8,480 bases of DNA, from NCBI GenBank assembly GCA_027357125.1, contig DAHVVW010000068.1, positions 1 to 8,480 of the forward strand. The letters are read 5' to 3'. Both the position numbers and the translations under genes were made by a program. Positions 1-6,272 of the stretch are shown piece by piece. Under the pieces are notes generated by a model that saw nothing but the letters and a program-made list of their open reading frames with translations, was not told the DNA's origin and did no database searches. The DNA comes from Clostridiales bacterium. GTDB lineage: Bacteria > Bacillota > Desulfitobacteriia > Desulfitobacteriales > Desulfitobacteriaceae. The stretch's first letter is position 1. Each line of letters opens with the position of its first letter.

Positions 1-2
1 CC

Positions 3-284
3 GAAATCCGCCAAATCCAGCCCTCAGGACCAAACGGACCCACTGAGGTTCAAATCATGTTGAGCAATGTAAATATTGTTCATTCCCCGCGCCTAATGAG
101 CGAGGGGGTAGATAAAGCTGAGCGGGCCGAGAAGGCTGAAAGAGCCGAAAAAGTAGGCCGAACAGGTGAGACAGATAAAGCCGGCAGTTTTGGTAGAATT
201 GAGAAGCAGCAGGGGTCTGAGAGAACCGAAGGTACGAATGGCGGGTATACCATGATCATTCCACCCGGGCAGCAGTTCCGGTAA
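3..284 (+). CDS. C-terminal part of an unidentified protein with a charged repeat tail (or a small 75-residue ORF)
   Basis: I do not recognise this protein. The frame is open from the first complete codon at 3 to the stop at 282-284, so it is probably the end of a longer gene starting before the window. An ATG at 57 could instead start a 75-residue protein, with only a weak SD-like TGAGG about 8 bases upstream. The first ~35 visible residues look like an ordinary folded domain ending in a beta-strand-like stretch (EVQIMLSNVNIV). They are followed by a Lys/Glu/Arg/Ala/Gly-rich hydrophilic tail with two KAERAE units. The end is MIIPPGQQFR. Differences between the two repeat units are all synonymous, which supports real coding. 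In related clostridia, type IV pilus genes can lie upstream of aroQ, so a pilus-assembly protein is one possibility, but nothing here proves it. A competing frame ends at 61-63 (visible end LRFKSC), so the upstream gene could be that one and this a separate small gene. Confidence 0.4.
   Translation, partial: EIRQIQPSGPNGPTEVQIMLSNVNIVHSPRLMSEGVDKAERAEKAERAEKVGRTGETDKAGSFGRIEKQQGSERTEGTNGGYTMIIPPGQQFR
114..149 (+). repeat. Two tandem imperfect 18-base units encoding KAERAE twice
   Basis: Units 114-131 and 132-149 both encode Lys-Ala-Glu-Arg-Ala-Glu. They differ at five bases (AAA/AAG, GAG/GAA, CGG/AGA counted as two, GAG/GAA), and every difference is silent. The charged pattern continues in degenerate form downstream (K-x-G-R-x-G-E and so on). 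Confidence 0.6.
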
Positions 285-399
285 ACATGACTGCAGTCGG
301 GAATCTGTAGAAAAATTCAAAGAGCAAAGTTTTCTCGAGATAAGCGCAGTGACTAAATATCCTTAATGCCGGAAAAGACTATGCTAGGGAGAGGAATTG

Positions 400-408
400 T
401 GTTAAAAT
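400..408 (+). promoter_or_regulatory. Candidate extended -10 sigma-A promoter for aroQ
   Basis: TG at 400-401, one base, then TAAAAT at 403-408 gives an extended -10 element with 5 of 6 matches to TATAAT. No convincing -35 is present 16-18 bases upstream; the best is TATGCT at 380-385. Transcription would begin near 415, leaving a short leader that still contains the aroQ SD at 424-430. The roughly 150-base gap before aroQ otherwise shows no gene or clear terminator; a 10-base palindrome (GACTGCAGTC, 289-298) is the only other structure I noticed. Confidence 0.35.
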
Positions 409-437
409 TTTGGGGTGAGTGACAAGGAAGTGGTTAA

Positions 438-887
438 GTGCGTAAAATCCGTATTTTTAATGGCCCTAATCTAAATCTGCTGGGCCGCCGGGAACCGGAA
501 CATTATGGGCGGCTGACCATAGAACAAATTAACGCCAGCTTGGCTGAGATGGCGCAGGCTGCGGGCTTTGAAGCAGATTGCCGTCAGACCAACCATGAAG
601 GAGTTCTTCTCGATTGGATCCATACGCTTACCCAGGAGGATTTCCTGATTATTAATCCCGGAGCTTGGACCCACACGAGTTATGCCCTGCGGGATGCGAT
701 TGCCGGGGTAAGTGTGCCTGCACTCGAGGTGCACTTGTCTAATATTCATGCCCGTGAAGAGTTCAGATCCCGTTCCCTGATTGCCCCTGTCTGCCGGGGG
801 CAGATCTCCGGCTTGGGGGCCGATAGTTATGTGCTGGCCATGGAATACGCCATTAGGTGGCTTAAGAGCCAGGAGGTAGCAAAGTGA
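438..887 (+). CDS. aroQ: 3-dehydroquinate dehydratase, type II
   Basis: This enzyme converts 3-dehydroquinate to 3-dehydroshikimate in the cytoplasmic shikimate pathway for aromatic amino acids. The 149 residues match the usual small type II (dodecameric, AroQ/YqhS) enzyme, not the Schiff-base type I AroD. Visible motifs, in order, are NGPNLNLLG at 8-16, with Arg18 and the catalytic Tyr23 in the mobile lid; TNHEG at 51-55; INPGAWTHTS at 72-81, giving Asn73 and His79; EVHLSN at 97-102, giving the catalytic His99; and the FR pair at 109-110. All key residues expected from the family are present. The start is GTG at 438, with SD AAGGAAG at 424-430 seven bases upstream. The stop overlaps the start of pepP by 4 bases (GTGA), so the two are translationally coupled. 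The same pairing, yqhS-yqhT, occurs in Bacillus subtilis next to efp. Confidence 0.97.
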   Translation: MRKIRIFNGPNLNLLGRREPEHYGRLTIEQINASLAEMAQAAGFEADCRQTNHEGVLLDWIHTLTQEDFLIINPGAWTHTSYALRDAIAGVSVPALEVHLSNIHAREEFRSRSLIAPVCRGQISGLGADSYVLAMEYAIRWLKSQEVAK

Positions 888-1945
888 GTCGTTTGACGAG
901 ACTGCGGGCACAAATGGCTCTGGAAAATATTGATGCTTTTTTGTCTATGCGTCCGGAGAATAGGCGCTACCTCAGCGGGTTTACCGGCAGCGCGGGAATG
1001 CTCTTCATTACTCAGGATAAGGCTATTCTTCTAACTGATTTTCGCTATCTTAAGCAAGCCGCCGACCAGGCTCCTGAGTTCCAAGTCGTAAAAATCGGGA
1101 GCGAACTCTTTAAGGAATTGCCTGAGGTCGGCCAGGATATTGAGCGGCTTGGGTTTGAAGGGGATTTCCTTACCTTCGAAGATTACACCAAGCTTGAGCA
1201 AGCTTTGGTTCAGACCCAGCTTGTGTCGCGTCCCGACCTTATTAATGATTTGCGCTCTGTTAAGGACGCTTCCGAGCTTGAACTGATCAGGCAGACAGTG
1301 CGGATCGCTGATGATGCTTTCGGTGATATTCTGCAGTTTGTGGCTGTTGGCCAAACGGAAGAAGAGATAGCCCTGCACTTGGAGTTTAAGATGCGGCAGG
1401 CGGGAGCGAGCGGGCCTTCGTTTGATTTTATCGCTGCTTCCGGCTGGCGGTCGGCGATGCCGCATGGGGTTGCAAGTTCCAAGAGAGTGCAGCGGGGAGA
1501 ATTCCTGACTTTGGACTATGGGGCCATTTATCAGGGGTATTGTTCAGATATTACCCGCACTCTGTGTCTGGGAGAGCCGGATGAGAAACAGCGCGCCATC
1601 TATGACCTAGTGCTTGCTGCCAACAAAGCAGGAATTGAAGCTGTAAGGCCGGGGCGTACCGGCAAAGAAATTGACGGGGTTGCCCGTAAAATCATCGAAG
1701 ATGCCGGATATGGCGAGTATTTCGGGCACGGCCTCGGCCATTCTGTAGGCCTGGCCATTCATGAGGGCCCGAATTTAAGCGCGCGTGAAGAAAGGGTACT
1801 TGAACCTGGAATGGTAGTTACAGTTGAGCCTGGAATTTATCTTCCGGACTTTGGCGGGGTCAGAATCGAGGATATGGTGCTCGTGACTGAGAACGGGTGT
1901 GAGGTCTTGACGCACTCGCCTAAAGATTTGATAATTATTGAGTAG
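884..1945 (+). CDS. pepP: Xaa-Pro aminopeptidase family M24 metallopeptidase (YqhT-like)
   Basis: This is a cytoplasmic peptidase of the M24 'pita-bread' family, predicted to remove an N-terminal residue in front of proline or to cleave Xaa-Pro dipeptides. An N-terminal creatinase-like domain covers about residues 1-125, including the NRRYLSGFTGS segment at 26-36. The catalytic domain follows at about 133-353. The five dinuclear-metal ligands are present: Asp211 (LDYG), Asp222 (SDITRT), His286 (GHGLGH), Glu315 (VEPGIY) and Glu329 (RIED). Supporting histidines are His194, His282 and His293. The length of 353 matches YqhT of Bacillus. The GTG start at 884 has a strong SD, AGGAGGT at 871-877, and overlaps the aroQ stop. 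Sequence alone does not separate aminopeptidase P from prolidase (PepQ). The short N-domain and YqhT-like context favour the Xaa-Pro peptidase label, and the symbol is given on family grounds. Confidence 0.92.
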   Translation: MSRLTRLRAQMALENIDAFLSMRPENRRYLSGFTGSAGMLFITQDKAILLTDFRYLKQAADQAPEFQVVKIGSELFKELPEVGQDIERLGFEGDFLTFEDYTKLEQALVQTQLVSRPDLINDLRSVKDASELELIRQTVRIADDAFGDILQFVAVGQTEEEIALHLEFKMRQAGASGPSFDFIAASGWRSAMPHGVASSKRVQRGEFLTLDYGAIYQGYCSDITRTLCLGEPDEKQRAIYDLVLAANKAGIEAVRPGRTGKEIDGVARKIIEDAGYGEYFGHGLGHSVGLAIHEGPNLSAREERVLEPGMVVTVEPGIYLPDFGGVRIEDMVLVTENGCEVLTHSPKDLIIIE

Positions 1946-2028
1946 GAGTTAGGCTTAAGAGCGGATAGTTGAAGCTTTAACCTGGACAAGCTAATTTAAC
2001 AACTTTTATAGAGGGGGAAAGGGAATTT

Positions 2029-2586
2029 ATGATTTCTTCAAATGAATTCAAAACCGGAGTCACCATCGAACTTGACGGAGATGTGTTCACGATTGTAGAG
2101 TTCCAGCACGTTAAACCTGGCAAAGGTGCCGCATTTGTCCGCACTAAGCTTAAAAATGTCAAGACCGGAGGCGTAACCGAGCGCAAATTCAATGCCGGTG
2201 AGAAAGTACCGAAAGCCCATGTGGAGCGGAGGGAAATGCAGTATCTTTATAAAGACGGTGACCATTACATTGTTATGGATACGGAAAGCTATGAGCAAAT
2301 GTCTCTGACTGCTGAGCAAATCGGAGATGGCATTAAGTATCTAAAAGAAAACATGAACTTAGGGACATTGTTCTTTGGTGCCAATGTTATTGGCGTTGAT
2401 GTGCCCAATACTGTGGTCTTAAAAGTGGTGGCGACTGACCCGGGAATTAAAGGGGATACCGCTTCAGGCGGTTCCAAACCTGCAACTTTGGAAACCGGAG
2501 CGATCGTGCAAGTTCCTTTCTTCGTGAATGAGGGGGACGATCTCATCATTGATACCCGCAGCGGCAGTTACGTGCAACGCGCCTAA
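2029..2586 (+). CDS. efp: Elongation factor P
   Basis: EF-P binds the ribosome between the P and E sites and relieves stalling at polyproline stretches. The 185 residues are the standard length. Domain I (KOW-like, about 1-64) carries the loop [14 protein letters not shown], whose tip Lys32 is the equivalent of the residue modified in other bacteria (Lys32 in B. subtilis, Lys34 in E. coli). Domains II and III are OB folds, and the C-terminal EF-P signature runs over about 150-182 ([18 protein letters not shown] through [10 protein letters not shown]). The lysine modification cannot be read from this window; no modification enzyme gene is present. The ATG at 2029 follows a purine-rich SD region, GAGGGGGAAAGGG at 2011-2023. 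The 83-base gap after pepP has no terminator that I can see. Position downstream of aroQ-pepP is as in many Firmicutes. Confidence 0.98.
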   Translation: MISSNEFKTGVTIELDGDVFTIVEFQHVKPGKGAAFVRTKLKNVKTGGVTERKFNAGEKVPKAHVERREMQYLYKDGDHYIVMDTESYEQMSLTAEQIGDGIKYLKENMNLGTLFFGANVIGVDVPNTVVLKVVATDPGIKGDTASGGSKPATLETGAIVQVPFFVNEGDDLIIDTRSGSYVQRA

Positions 2587-2642
2587 ATTAAGAAGCATTA
2601 AAATACCTTCTGTGGGGCAAGATTTGAATGTATTGCCAGCGC

Positions 2643-2648
2643 AGGAGG
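2643..2648 (+). promoter_or_regulatory. Ribosome binding site of rnj, with long spacing
   Basis: A perfect AGGAGG lies 12 bases before the ATG at 2661. It also excludes the upstream in-frame ATG at 2628, because it would then lie inside the coding sequence. An in-frame ATT at 2655 is only 6 bases from the SD and could in principle be a rare start codon, adding two residues. Confidence 0.7.
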
Positions 2649-2660
2649 TTTTTTATTGCC

Positions 2661-4316
2661 ATGAAATTAAGTGTCATTCCCCTCGGTGGGACCGGTGAAA
2701 TCGGGAAAAACCTGATTGTTTTTGAGTATGGTGACTCGATCGTTGTCGTTGACGGCGGGGTTAAGTTTCCGGATGACGAGCTTCTGGGAATTGACCTGGT
2801 TATCCCGGATATCTCTTATTTAATTAAACGCAAGGATAAAGTCAAAGCCCTTTTCCTTACGCACGGCCACGAGGATCATATTGGGGGCTTGCCCTTCATT
2901 CTGCCCAAGCTGAACATACCGGTTTACGGCACTAAATTGACGATTGGCTTAGCCCGGGAAAAGCTCAGGGATAACAGCGGTTATCCTGAGTCCTATCTAA
3001 ATATTATTGAACCCGGGGTGCCGGTGCAGGTCGGAGCGTTTGAAGTTGAGGGTTTTAGAGTGACTCACTCTGTCCCGGATGCTGTGGGATATTCTCTGCT
3101 GACACCGGTCGGACGCGTGATTTACACTGGGGATTTCAAAGTTGACTATACCCCGATAGACGGAATGGAGATGGACTTGGGTAAACTCGCTGCCTGGGGT
3201 CAGGAAGGGGTTTTGGCTCTCATTTGTGATTCCACAAATGCGGAACGTCCGGGAGTTACGATGTCGGAGAAGGTCGTAGGAGGTACCTTGCACGATTGGT
3301 TTGGCAGGGCGCAAGGGAAAATTATTATGGCCACCTTTGCGTCCAATGTTCACCGCATCCAGCAGGCGATTGACGCTGCCGAGCATTATCAGCGCAAGGT
3401 GAGCGTAGTCGGGCGCAGTATGGAGCAGGTGGTGAATGTGGCGCGCGAACTGGGGTATCTGCATTTGCCGGACGATATCCTGATTGACAGTGCGGATGCC
3501 ACCAAAATACCGTCAACAAGCGTGCTGATCTTAAGCACAGGCAGTCAGGGTGAGCCTATGGCCGCCTTGACCAGGATGGCTACCGGGAATCACCGCCAAG
3601 TGAACGTGCTTCCTCAAGATTTAGTGATAATCGCTGCTACTCCTGTTCCCGGCAATGAGAAGCTGATCGGACGCACGATTAACCGTCTTTACCAAATTGG
3701 AGCAGAAGTTGTGAGTAAAGACTTGGCGCAAGTTCATGTGTCCGGTCATGCCAGCCAGGATGAGATCAAGCTCGTGATTCGGCTAACTAAACCGCGTTTT
3801 CTAATCCCTCATCACGGGGAAGTGCGCCACCAGGCAGCATTCCGGCGGCTCGGCCTCTCTTTAGGCTACAGTGACAAGGAGATTGCCATCACGGAACTGG
3901 GATCGCGGGTAGAACTGGGGCCGGAGGACATGTTTTTAGGGGAAAGTGTGGAAGCAGGAAGTGTCTATGTCGATGGCTTGGGTATCGGGGATGTCGGGCA
4001 AATTGTGTTGCGTGACAGGCAACAGTTGTCTCAGGACGGAGTAGTGGTCGTGGTGGCTGTTCTGAGCAAGGGTAACCCGTATAAGATTTCGTCCGGGCCG
4101 GATATTATTTCGCGGGGGTTTACCTTTATGAAAGGAGCGGGAGAATTGGTAGAGGGTGCGAAAAAGGTAGTGGGTTCTGCTCTGGAAGCGCAGCTGCGCC
4201 AGGATAACTGGGAATGGGGCATCCTCAAAGGGGCTGTATATGAGTCTCTCAGCAAATACCTGTGGGAAAAGACCAGGCGGCGGCCCATGATTCTGCCGAT
4301 TTTACTTGAACTATAG
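2661..4316 (+). CDS. rnj: Ribonuclease J (metallo-beta-lactamase/beta-CASP exo- and endoribonuclease)
   Basis: RNase J is a zinc-dependent 5'-3' exoribonuclease and endoribonuclease that matures and degrades RNA in Firmicutes. From ATG 2661 the protein is 551 residues, the usual length, and begins MKLSVIPLGGTGEIGKN, the typical family N-terminus. The metallo-beta-lactamase core shows HGHEDH at 68-73, His136 (THSVPD), Asp158 (YTGDFK) and CDSTNAERPG at 189-198. The beta-CASP insert is in the middle, with ASNVHR at 227-232, STGSQGEP at 292-299, SGHAS at 361-365 and PHHGE at 383-387. The C-terminal domain ends in the usual RRRPMILP segment at 539-546. An ATG at 2628 extends the frame by 11 residues but lacks an SD and would swallow the real one. 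The gene lies 74 bases after efp with no clear terminator between, so cotranscription with efp is likely. A terminator follows it. The B. subtilis paralogues are rnjA and rnjB; I cannot say which this matches best. Confidence 0.96.
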   Translation: MKLSVIPLGGTGEIGKNLIVFEYGDSIVVVDGGVKFPDDELLGIDLVIPDISYLIKRKDKVKALFLTHGHEDHIGGLPFILPKLNIPVYGTKLTIGLAREKLRDNSGYPESYLNIIEPGVPVQVGAFEVEGFRVTHSVPDAVGYSLLTPVGRVIYTGDFKVDYTPIDGMEMDLGKLAAWGQEGVLALICDSTNAERPGVTMSEKVVGGTLHDWFGRAQGKIIMATFASNVHRIQQAIDAAEHYQRKVSVVGRSMEQVVNVARELGYLHLPDDILIDSADATKIPSTSVLILSTGSQGEPMAALTRMATGNHRQVNVLPQDLVIIAATPVPGNEKLIGRTINRLYQIGAEVVSKDLAQVHVSGHASQDEIKLVIRLTKPRFLIPHHGEVRHQAAFRRLGLSLGYSDKEIAITELGSRVELGPEDMFLGESVEAGSVYVDGLGIGDVGQIVLRDRQQLSQDGVVVVVAVLSKGNPYKISSGPDIISRGFTFMKGAGELVEGAKKVVGSALEAQLRQDNWEWGILKGAVYESLSKYLWEKTRRRPMILPILLEL

Positions 4317-4340
4317 ATACTACCGGTTATAAATACTAGC

Positions 4341-4357
4341 AGGCTCTTCAATAGCCT
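4341..4357 (+). other. Small stem-loop ahead of the terminator
   Basis: AGGCT at 4341-4345 can pair with AGCCT at 4353-4357 around a 7-base loop. It directly precedes the main terminator hairpin; its role is unknown and it may be chance. Confidence 0.3.
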
Positions 4358-4358
4358 T

Positions 4359-4396
4359 GCCCGCTCTGATTCAGAGAGTCGGGCTTTTATTGTTTT
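4359..4396 (+). terminator. Rho-independent terminator after rnj
   Basis: GCCCG at 4359-4363 pairs with CGGGC at 4380-4384, and CTCTG at 4364-4368 pairs with CAGAG at 4372-4376 around a 3-base ATT loop. A 3-base bulge (4377-4379) lies on the 3' arm. The T-rich tract TTTTATTGTTTT follows at 4385-4396. It separates the housekeeping genes from the sporulation operon. Confidence 0.8.
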
Positions 4397-4425
4397 AAAT
4401 CATTACACCATCTCAGCTAAAGGAT

Positions 4426-4454
4426 GTCTAAAACTGACTGCTTGCACATACCTT
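4426..4454 (+). promoter_or_regulatory. Candidate sigma-E promoter of the spoIIIA operon
   Basis: CATACCTT at 4447-4454 fits the sigma-E -10 pattern (CATACAnT) at 7 of the 8 positions, counting the free one. The -35 candidate GTCTAAAA at 4426-4433 fits poorly beyond its GTC, but the 13-base spacing is acceptable. Known sigma-E control of spoIIIA in B. subtilis makes a promoter here expected. Against it, the start point would fall around 4461, right at the SD, giving a leader of only about 15 bases. The rest of the 159-base gap after rnj holds the terminator and nothing else I can identify. Confidence 0.4.
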
Positions 4455-4475
4455 TCTATTAAGGAGGGACAAAGG

Positions 4476-5513
4476 TTGTTGCTGCATACTAATCTATCCT
4501 CAACGCTTGAATGGGCTGGGGTGACGCCCTGGTTTGGAGGGAACTTAAATATTATCTTTGCTCAGATCAGAAAGGTTGCTCTTGCGGAAGTTGAGGAAAT
4601 CCGGGTGCGTGTCGGACAACCTCTTTTGCTTCAAGGGAGCGGGCGCGACATTTTTCTGAATGCTCTCGGAGTCCCCTGCCGCCAAAAAGAAGCTTACTTA
4701 GTAAGTCGTCAAGACTTGGCTTTAACCCTGGAACGCGTGACGCAAAGCTCATTGTATGCGGCGGAGGAGGAATTGAAACAAGGCTTTTTTACGCTGCCGG
4801 GGGGGCACAGGGTCGGGATTGCCGGAGAGGCAATTTTAAGGGGTAAGGAAGTTCAAACTCTCAAGCATATATCCGCGCTTAACTTTCGCCTGGCCAGGGA
4901 AATCAGGGGCAGTGCCAGGGGGGTCATACCTTTCCTGTTAAAGTCTGACGGAGATTTCTGTCATACTCTTATGCTCTCTGCTCCCAGGGCGGGTAAAACC
5001 ACTTTGCTAAGGGATTTGATTTACCTCCTTAGTACAGGGATCCCTGAGCTGGGACTAAGGGGTCAGACTGTCGGCGTCGTGGATGAGCGGGGAGAATTGG
5101 CCGGTATGCGCCAGGGAATTCCCACGTATAATCTTGGACCGCGCACAGATGTTTTAGACGGATGCCCTAAGGGGATAGGGATGAGTATGCTCGTGCGTTC
5201 AATGGCTCCCCAGATTATAGCAGTGGATGAATTGGGTCATCCGGATGATGTATCTGCGCTCGCCGATGCACTGCGCACAGGGGTGAAAATATTAGCGACA
5301 GCTCATGCCTCTTCCTGGGATGAAGCTTTACACAGGCCGATCTTGAAAATCCTCTTTACGGAGAAAGTTTTTACGCGGATAGTGCTCTTAAACCGTCAGC
5401 ACGGGCCCGGGACGATCGCGGGGATTATTGATACCCTGACAGGACGTAATCTTTATGAAGAAACAAGATTAGAGACCATAGGAACTAAGGCAGGGCTAGG
5501 GCCGATTGTTTAG
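4476..5513 (+). CDS. spoIIIAA: Stage III sporulation protein AA, secretion-type ATPase
   Basis: SpoIIIAA is the cytoplasmic ATPase of the mother-cell side of the SpoIIIA-SpoIIQ channel complex, related to type II/IV secretion ATPases. The start is TTG at 4476 with SD AGGAGG at 4462-4467, 8 bases away. Visible motifs are a conserved N-terminal region (EEIRVRVGQPL, 40-50; GFFTLPGGHRVGIAGEA, 103-119), the Walker A region at 168-175 (SAPRAGKT), VDERGELAG at 202-210, Walker B IIAVDELG at 247-254, and TAHA at 275-278. The P-loop has Ser168 where the classical motif has its first Gly, while Gly173, Lys174 and Thr175 are intact, so ATP binding is still expected. At 345 residues it is longer than the ~307 of the B. 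subtilis protein as I recall it; extra residues seem to be at the N-terminus and in a C-terminal tail after about 325. First gene of the operon. Confidence 0.96.
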   Translation: MLLHTNLSSTLEWAGVTPWFGGNLNIIFAQIRKVALAEVEEIRVRVGQPLLLQGSGRDIFLNALGVPCRQKEAYLVSRQDLALTLERVTQSSLYAAEEELKQGFFTLPGGHRVGIAGEAILRGKEVQTLKHISALNFRLAREIRGSARGVIPFLLKSDGDFCHTLMLSAPRAGKTTLLRDLIYLLSTGIPELGLRGQTVGVVDERGELAGMRQGIPTYNLGPRTDVLDGCPKGIGMSMLVRSMAPQIIAVDELGHPDDVSALADALRTGVKILATAHASSWDEALHRPILKILFTEKVFTRIVLLNRQHGPGTIAGIIDTLTGRNLYEETRLETIGTKAGLGPIV

Positions 5514-5526
5514 TAATTGGAGTTTT

Positions 5527-5532
5527 AGGAGG
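5527..5532 (+). promoter_or_regulatory. Ribosome binding site that fixes the spoIIIAB start
   Basis: AGGAGG at 5527-5532 lies 5 bases before ATG 5538. The in-frame GTG at 5532 overlaps the SD itself and so is not a plausible start. Confidence 0.75.
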
Positions 5533-5537
5533 TGCCT

Positions 5538-6047
5538 ATGCTTATTCTCGGGTGTGTAGGGTTAATTACGGGCTGCGGGGGAATCGGCTTAATCATTGCC
5601 GGGCGCATTAGGCGCAGACCCCGGGAACTACGGGAATTCCTGACGGCCCTTTCTCTTTTGGATACGGAAATAGTCTGGGGAGCTACGCCGCTGCCCGAGG
5701 CCTTCGCATCTTTGGAAGAACGAGTGGAGAGACCTTGGCAAGGGTTCTTCGGCGAACTTAAGGATCGCCTGCTGAGCGGGGAAAGTGCGGCCATGGCCTG
5801 GAAGGGTGTTGTGAGGGCACAATCCAGACAGTTTGCACTCAAGCTGGAGGATTGGCAAGTGATTAAGGATCTCGGCAAGGGTTTAGGGCAATCCGACCGC
5901 CAGCAGCAGCACAAACAGCTGGAGCTGGTGCAAAGGCAGCTCGCTCTGCTCCAGGAACAAGCAGGGACTTGGGCGGAAAAGCAGGCAAAGATGTGGAGTT
6001 ATCTCGGTTTTCTCTGCGGACTTGCCGGAGTAATCATTCTAATTTGA
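5538..6047 (+). CDS. spoIIIAB: Stage III sporulation protein AB
   Basis: This is a membrane component of the SpoIIIA complex, with a cytoplasmic domain that resembles GspF-type secretion proteins and is thought to work with the SpoIIIAA ATPase. The 169 residues have an N-terminal membrane segment (about 2-22), a basic stop (RIRRRPRELREF), a helical cytoplasmic domain and a C-terminal membrane segment (about 155-169, ending GVIILI). Family hallmarks are seen: LLDTEIVWGATPLPEAF at 40-56, LGKGLGQSD at 112-120 followed by a Gln-rich stretch (RQQQHKQ), and the LG-x-L-x-G of the last helix. ATG 5538 was chosen from SD spacing. The gene follows spoIIIAA after 24 bases. Confidence 0.94.
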   Translation: MLILGCVGLITGCGGIGLIIAGRIRRRPRELREFLTALSLLDTEIVWGATPLPEAFASLEERVERPWQGFFGELKDRLLSGESAAMAWKGVVRAQSRQFALKLEDWQVIKDLGKGLGQSDRQQQHKQLELVQRQLALLQEQAGTWAEKQAKMWSYLGFLCGLAGVIILI

Positions 6048-6064
6048 CAAGGGGGAGATGGGGT

Positions 6065-6262
6065 ATGAGTTTTAACATTGTGCTAACTGTTGCTGGGATT
6101 GGCATCTTAGTAGGGATTTTAGTAATGCTTCTCAATGAGTCAGGCCGCCGCGAGATGGCACAGGCTGTAACGATCTTGGGAGTGGTCGTGGTCCTCTATA
6201 TTGTGGTCCAGTCTATTTCGGATTTGTTCAGCTTGGTTAAAAGCGTATTCCAGTTATATTAG
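6065..6262 (+). CDS. spoIIIAC: Stage III sporulation protein AC
   Basis: This is a small integral membrane protein of the SpoIIIA complex with no known enzymatic activity. The 65 residues form two membrane helices (about 4-23 and 33-55) joined by the polar turn NESGRREMAQ at 24-33, which is typical of the family. ATG 6065 has SD GGGGGAG at 6051-6057 seven bases upstream, and 65 residues is the usual family size. The same frame is open upstream inside spoIIIAB (to an ATG at 5969), but that longer version would overlap AB by 79 bases and add a basic non-family segment, so I reject it. It follows spoIIIAB after 17 bases. Confidence 0.95.
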   Translation: MSFNIVLTVAGIGILVGILVMLLNESGRREMAQAVTILGVVVVLYIVVQSISDLFSLVKSVFQLY

Positions 6263-6272
6263 GAGGATCAAG

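Noticed and set aside
289..298. Perfect palindrome GACTGCAGTC after the left-edge gene
   Set aside because: A single 10-base palindrome without loop, T-tract or repeat copies is likely chance.
471..911. Long open frame on the minus strand opposite aroQ
   Set aside because: It is a shadow of a well-supported gene with all catalytic residues. The antisense protein has no recognisable domain, and no SD or promoter was evident. The same holds for other minus-strand frames opposite pepP, rnj and spoIIIAE.
1969..1997. TTGAAG and TAATTT as a sigma-A promoter for efp
   Set aside because: The -10 matches only 3 of 6 positions. The alternative pair (TGGACA with TATAGA) would start transcription at or beyond the efp SD.
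2616..2637. Inverted repeat GGCAA/TTGCC between efp and rnj
   Set aside because: The stem is only 5 bp with a 12-base loop and no T-tract, so it is not a credible terminator.
2628..2660. Upstream ATG extending RNase J by 11 residues
   Set aside because: It has no SD of its own, contains the AGGAGG of the real start, and adds a Cys/Arg-rich leader absent from the family.
4425..4431. TGTCTAA resembling a Spo0A box (TGTCGAA)
   Set aside because: It lacks the CG core, is a single copy, and spoIIIA is normally under sigma E rather than direct Spo0A control.
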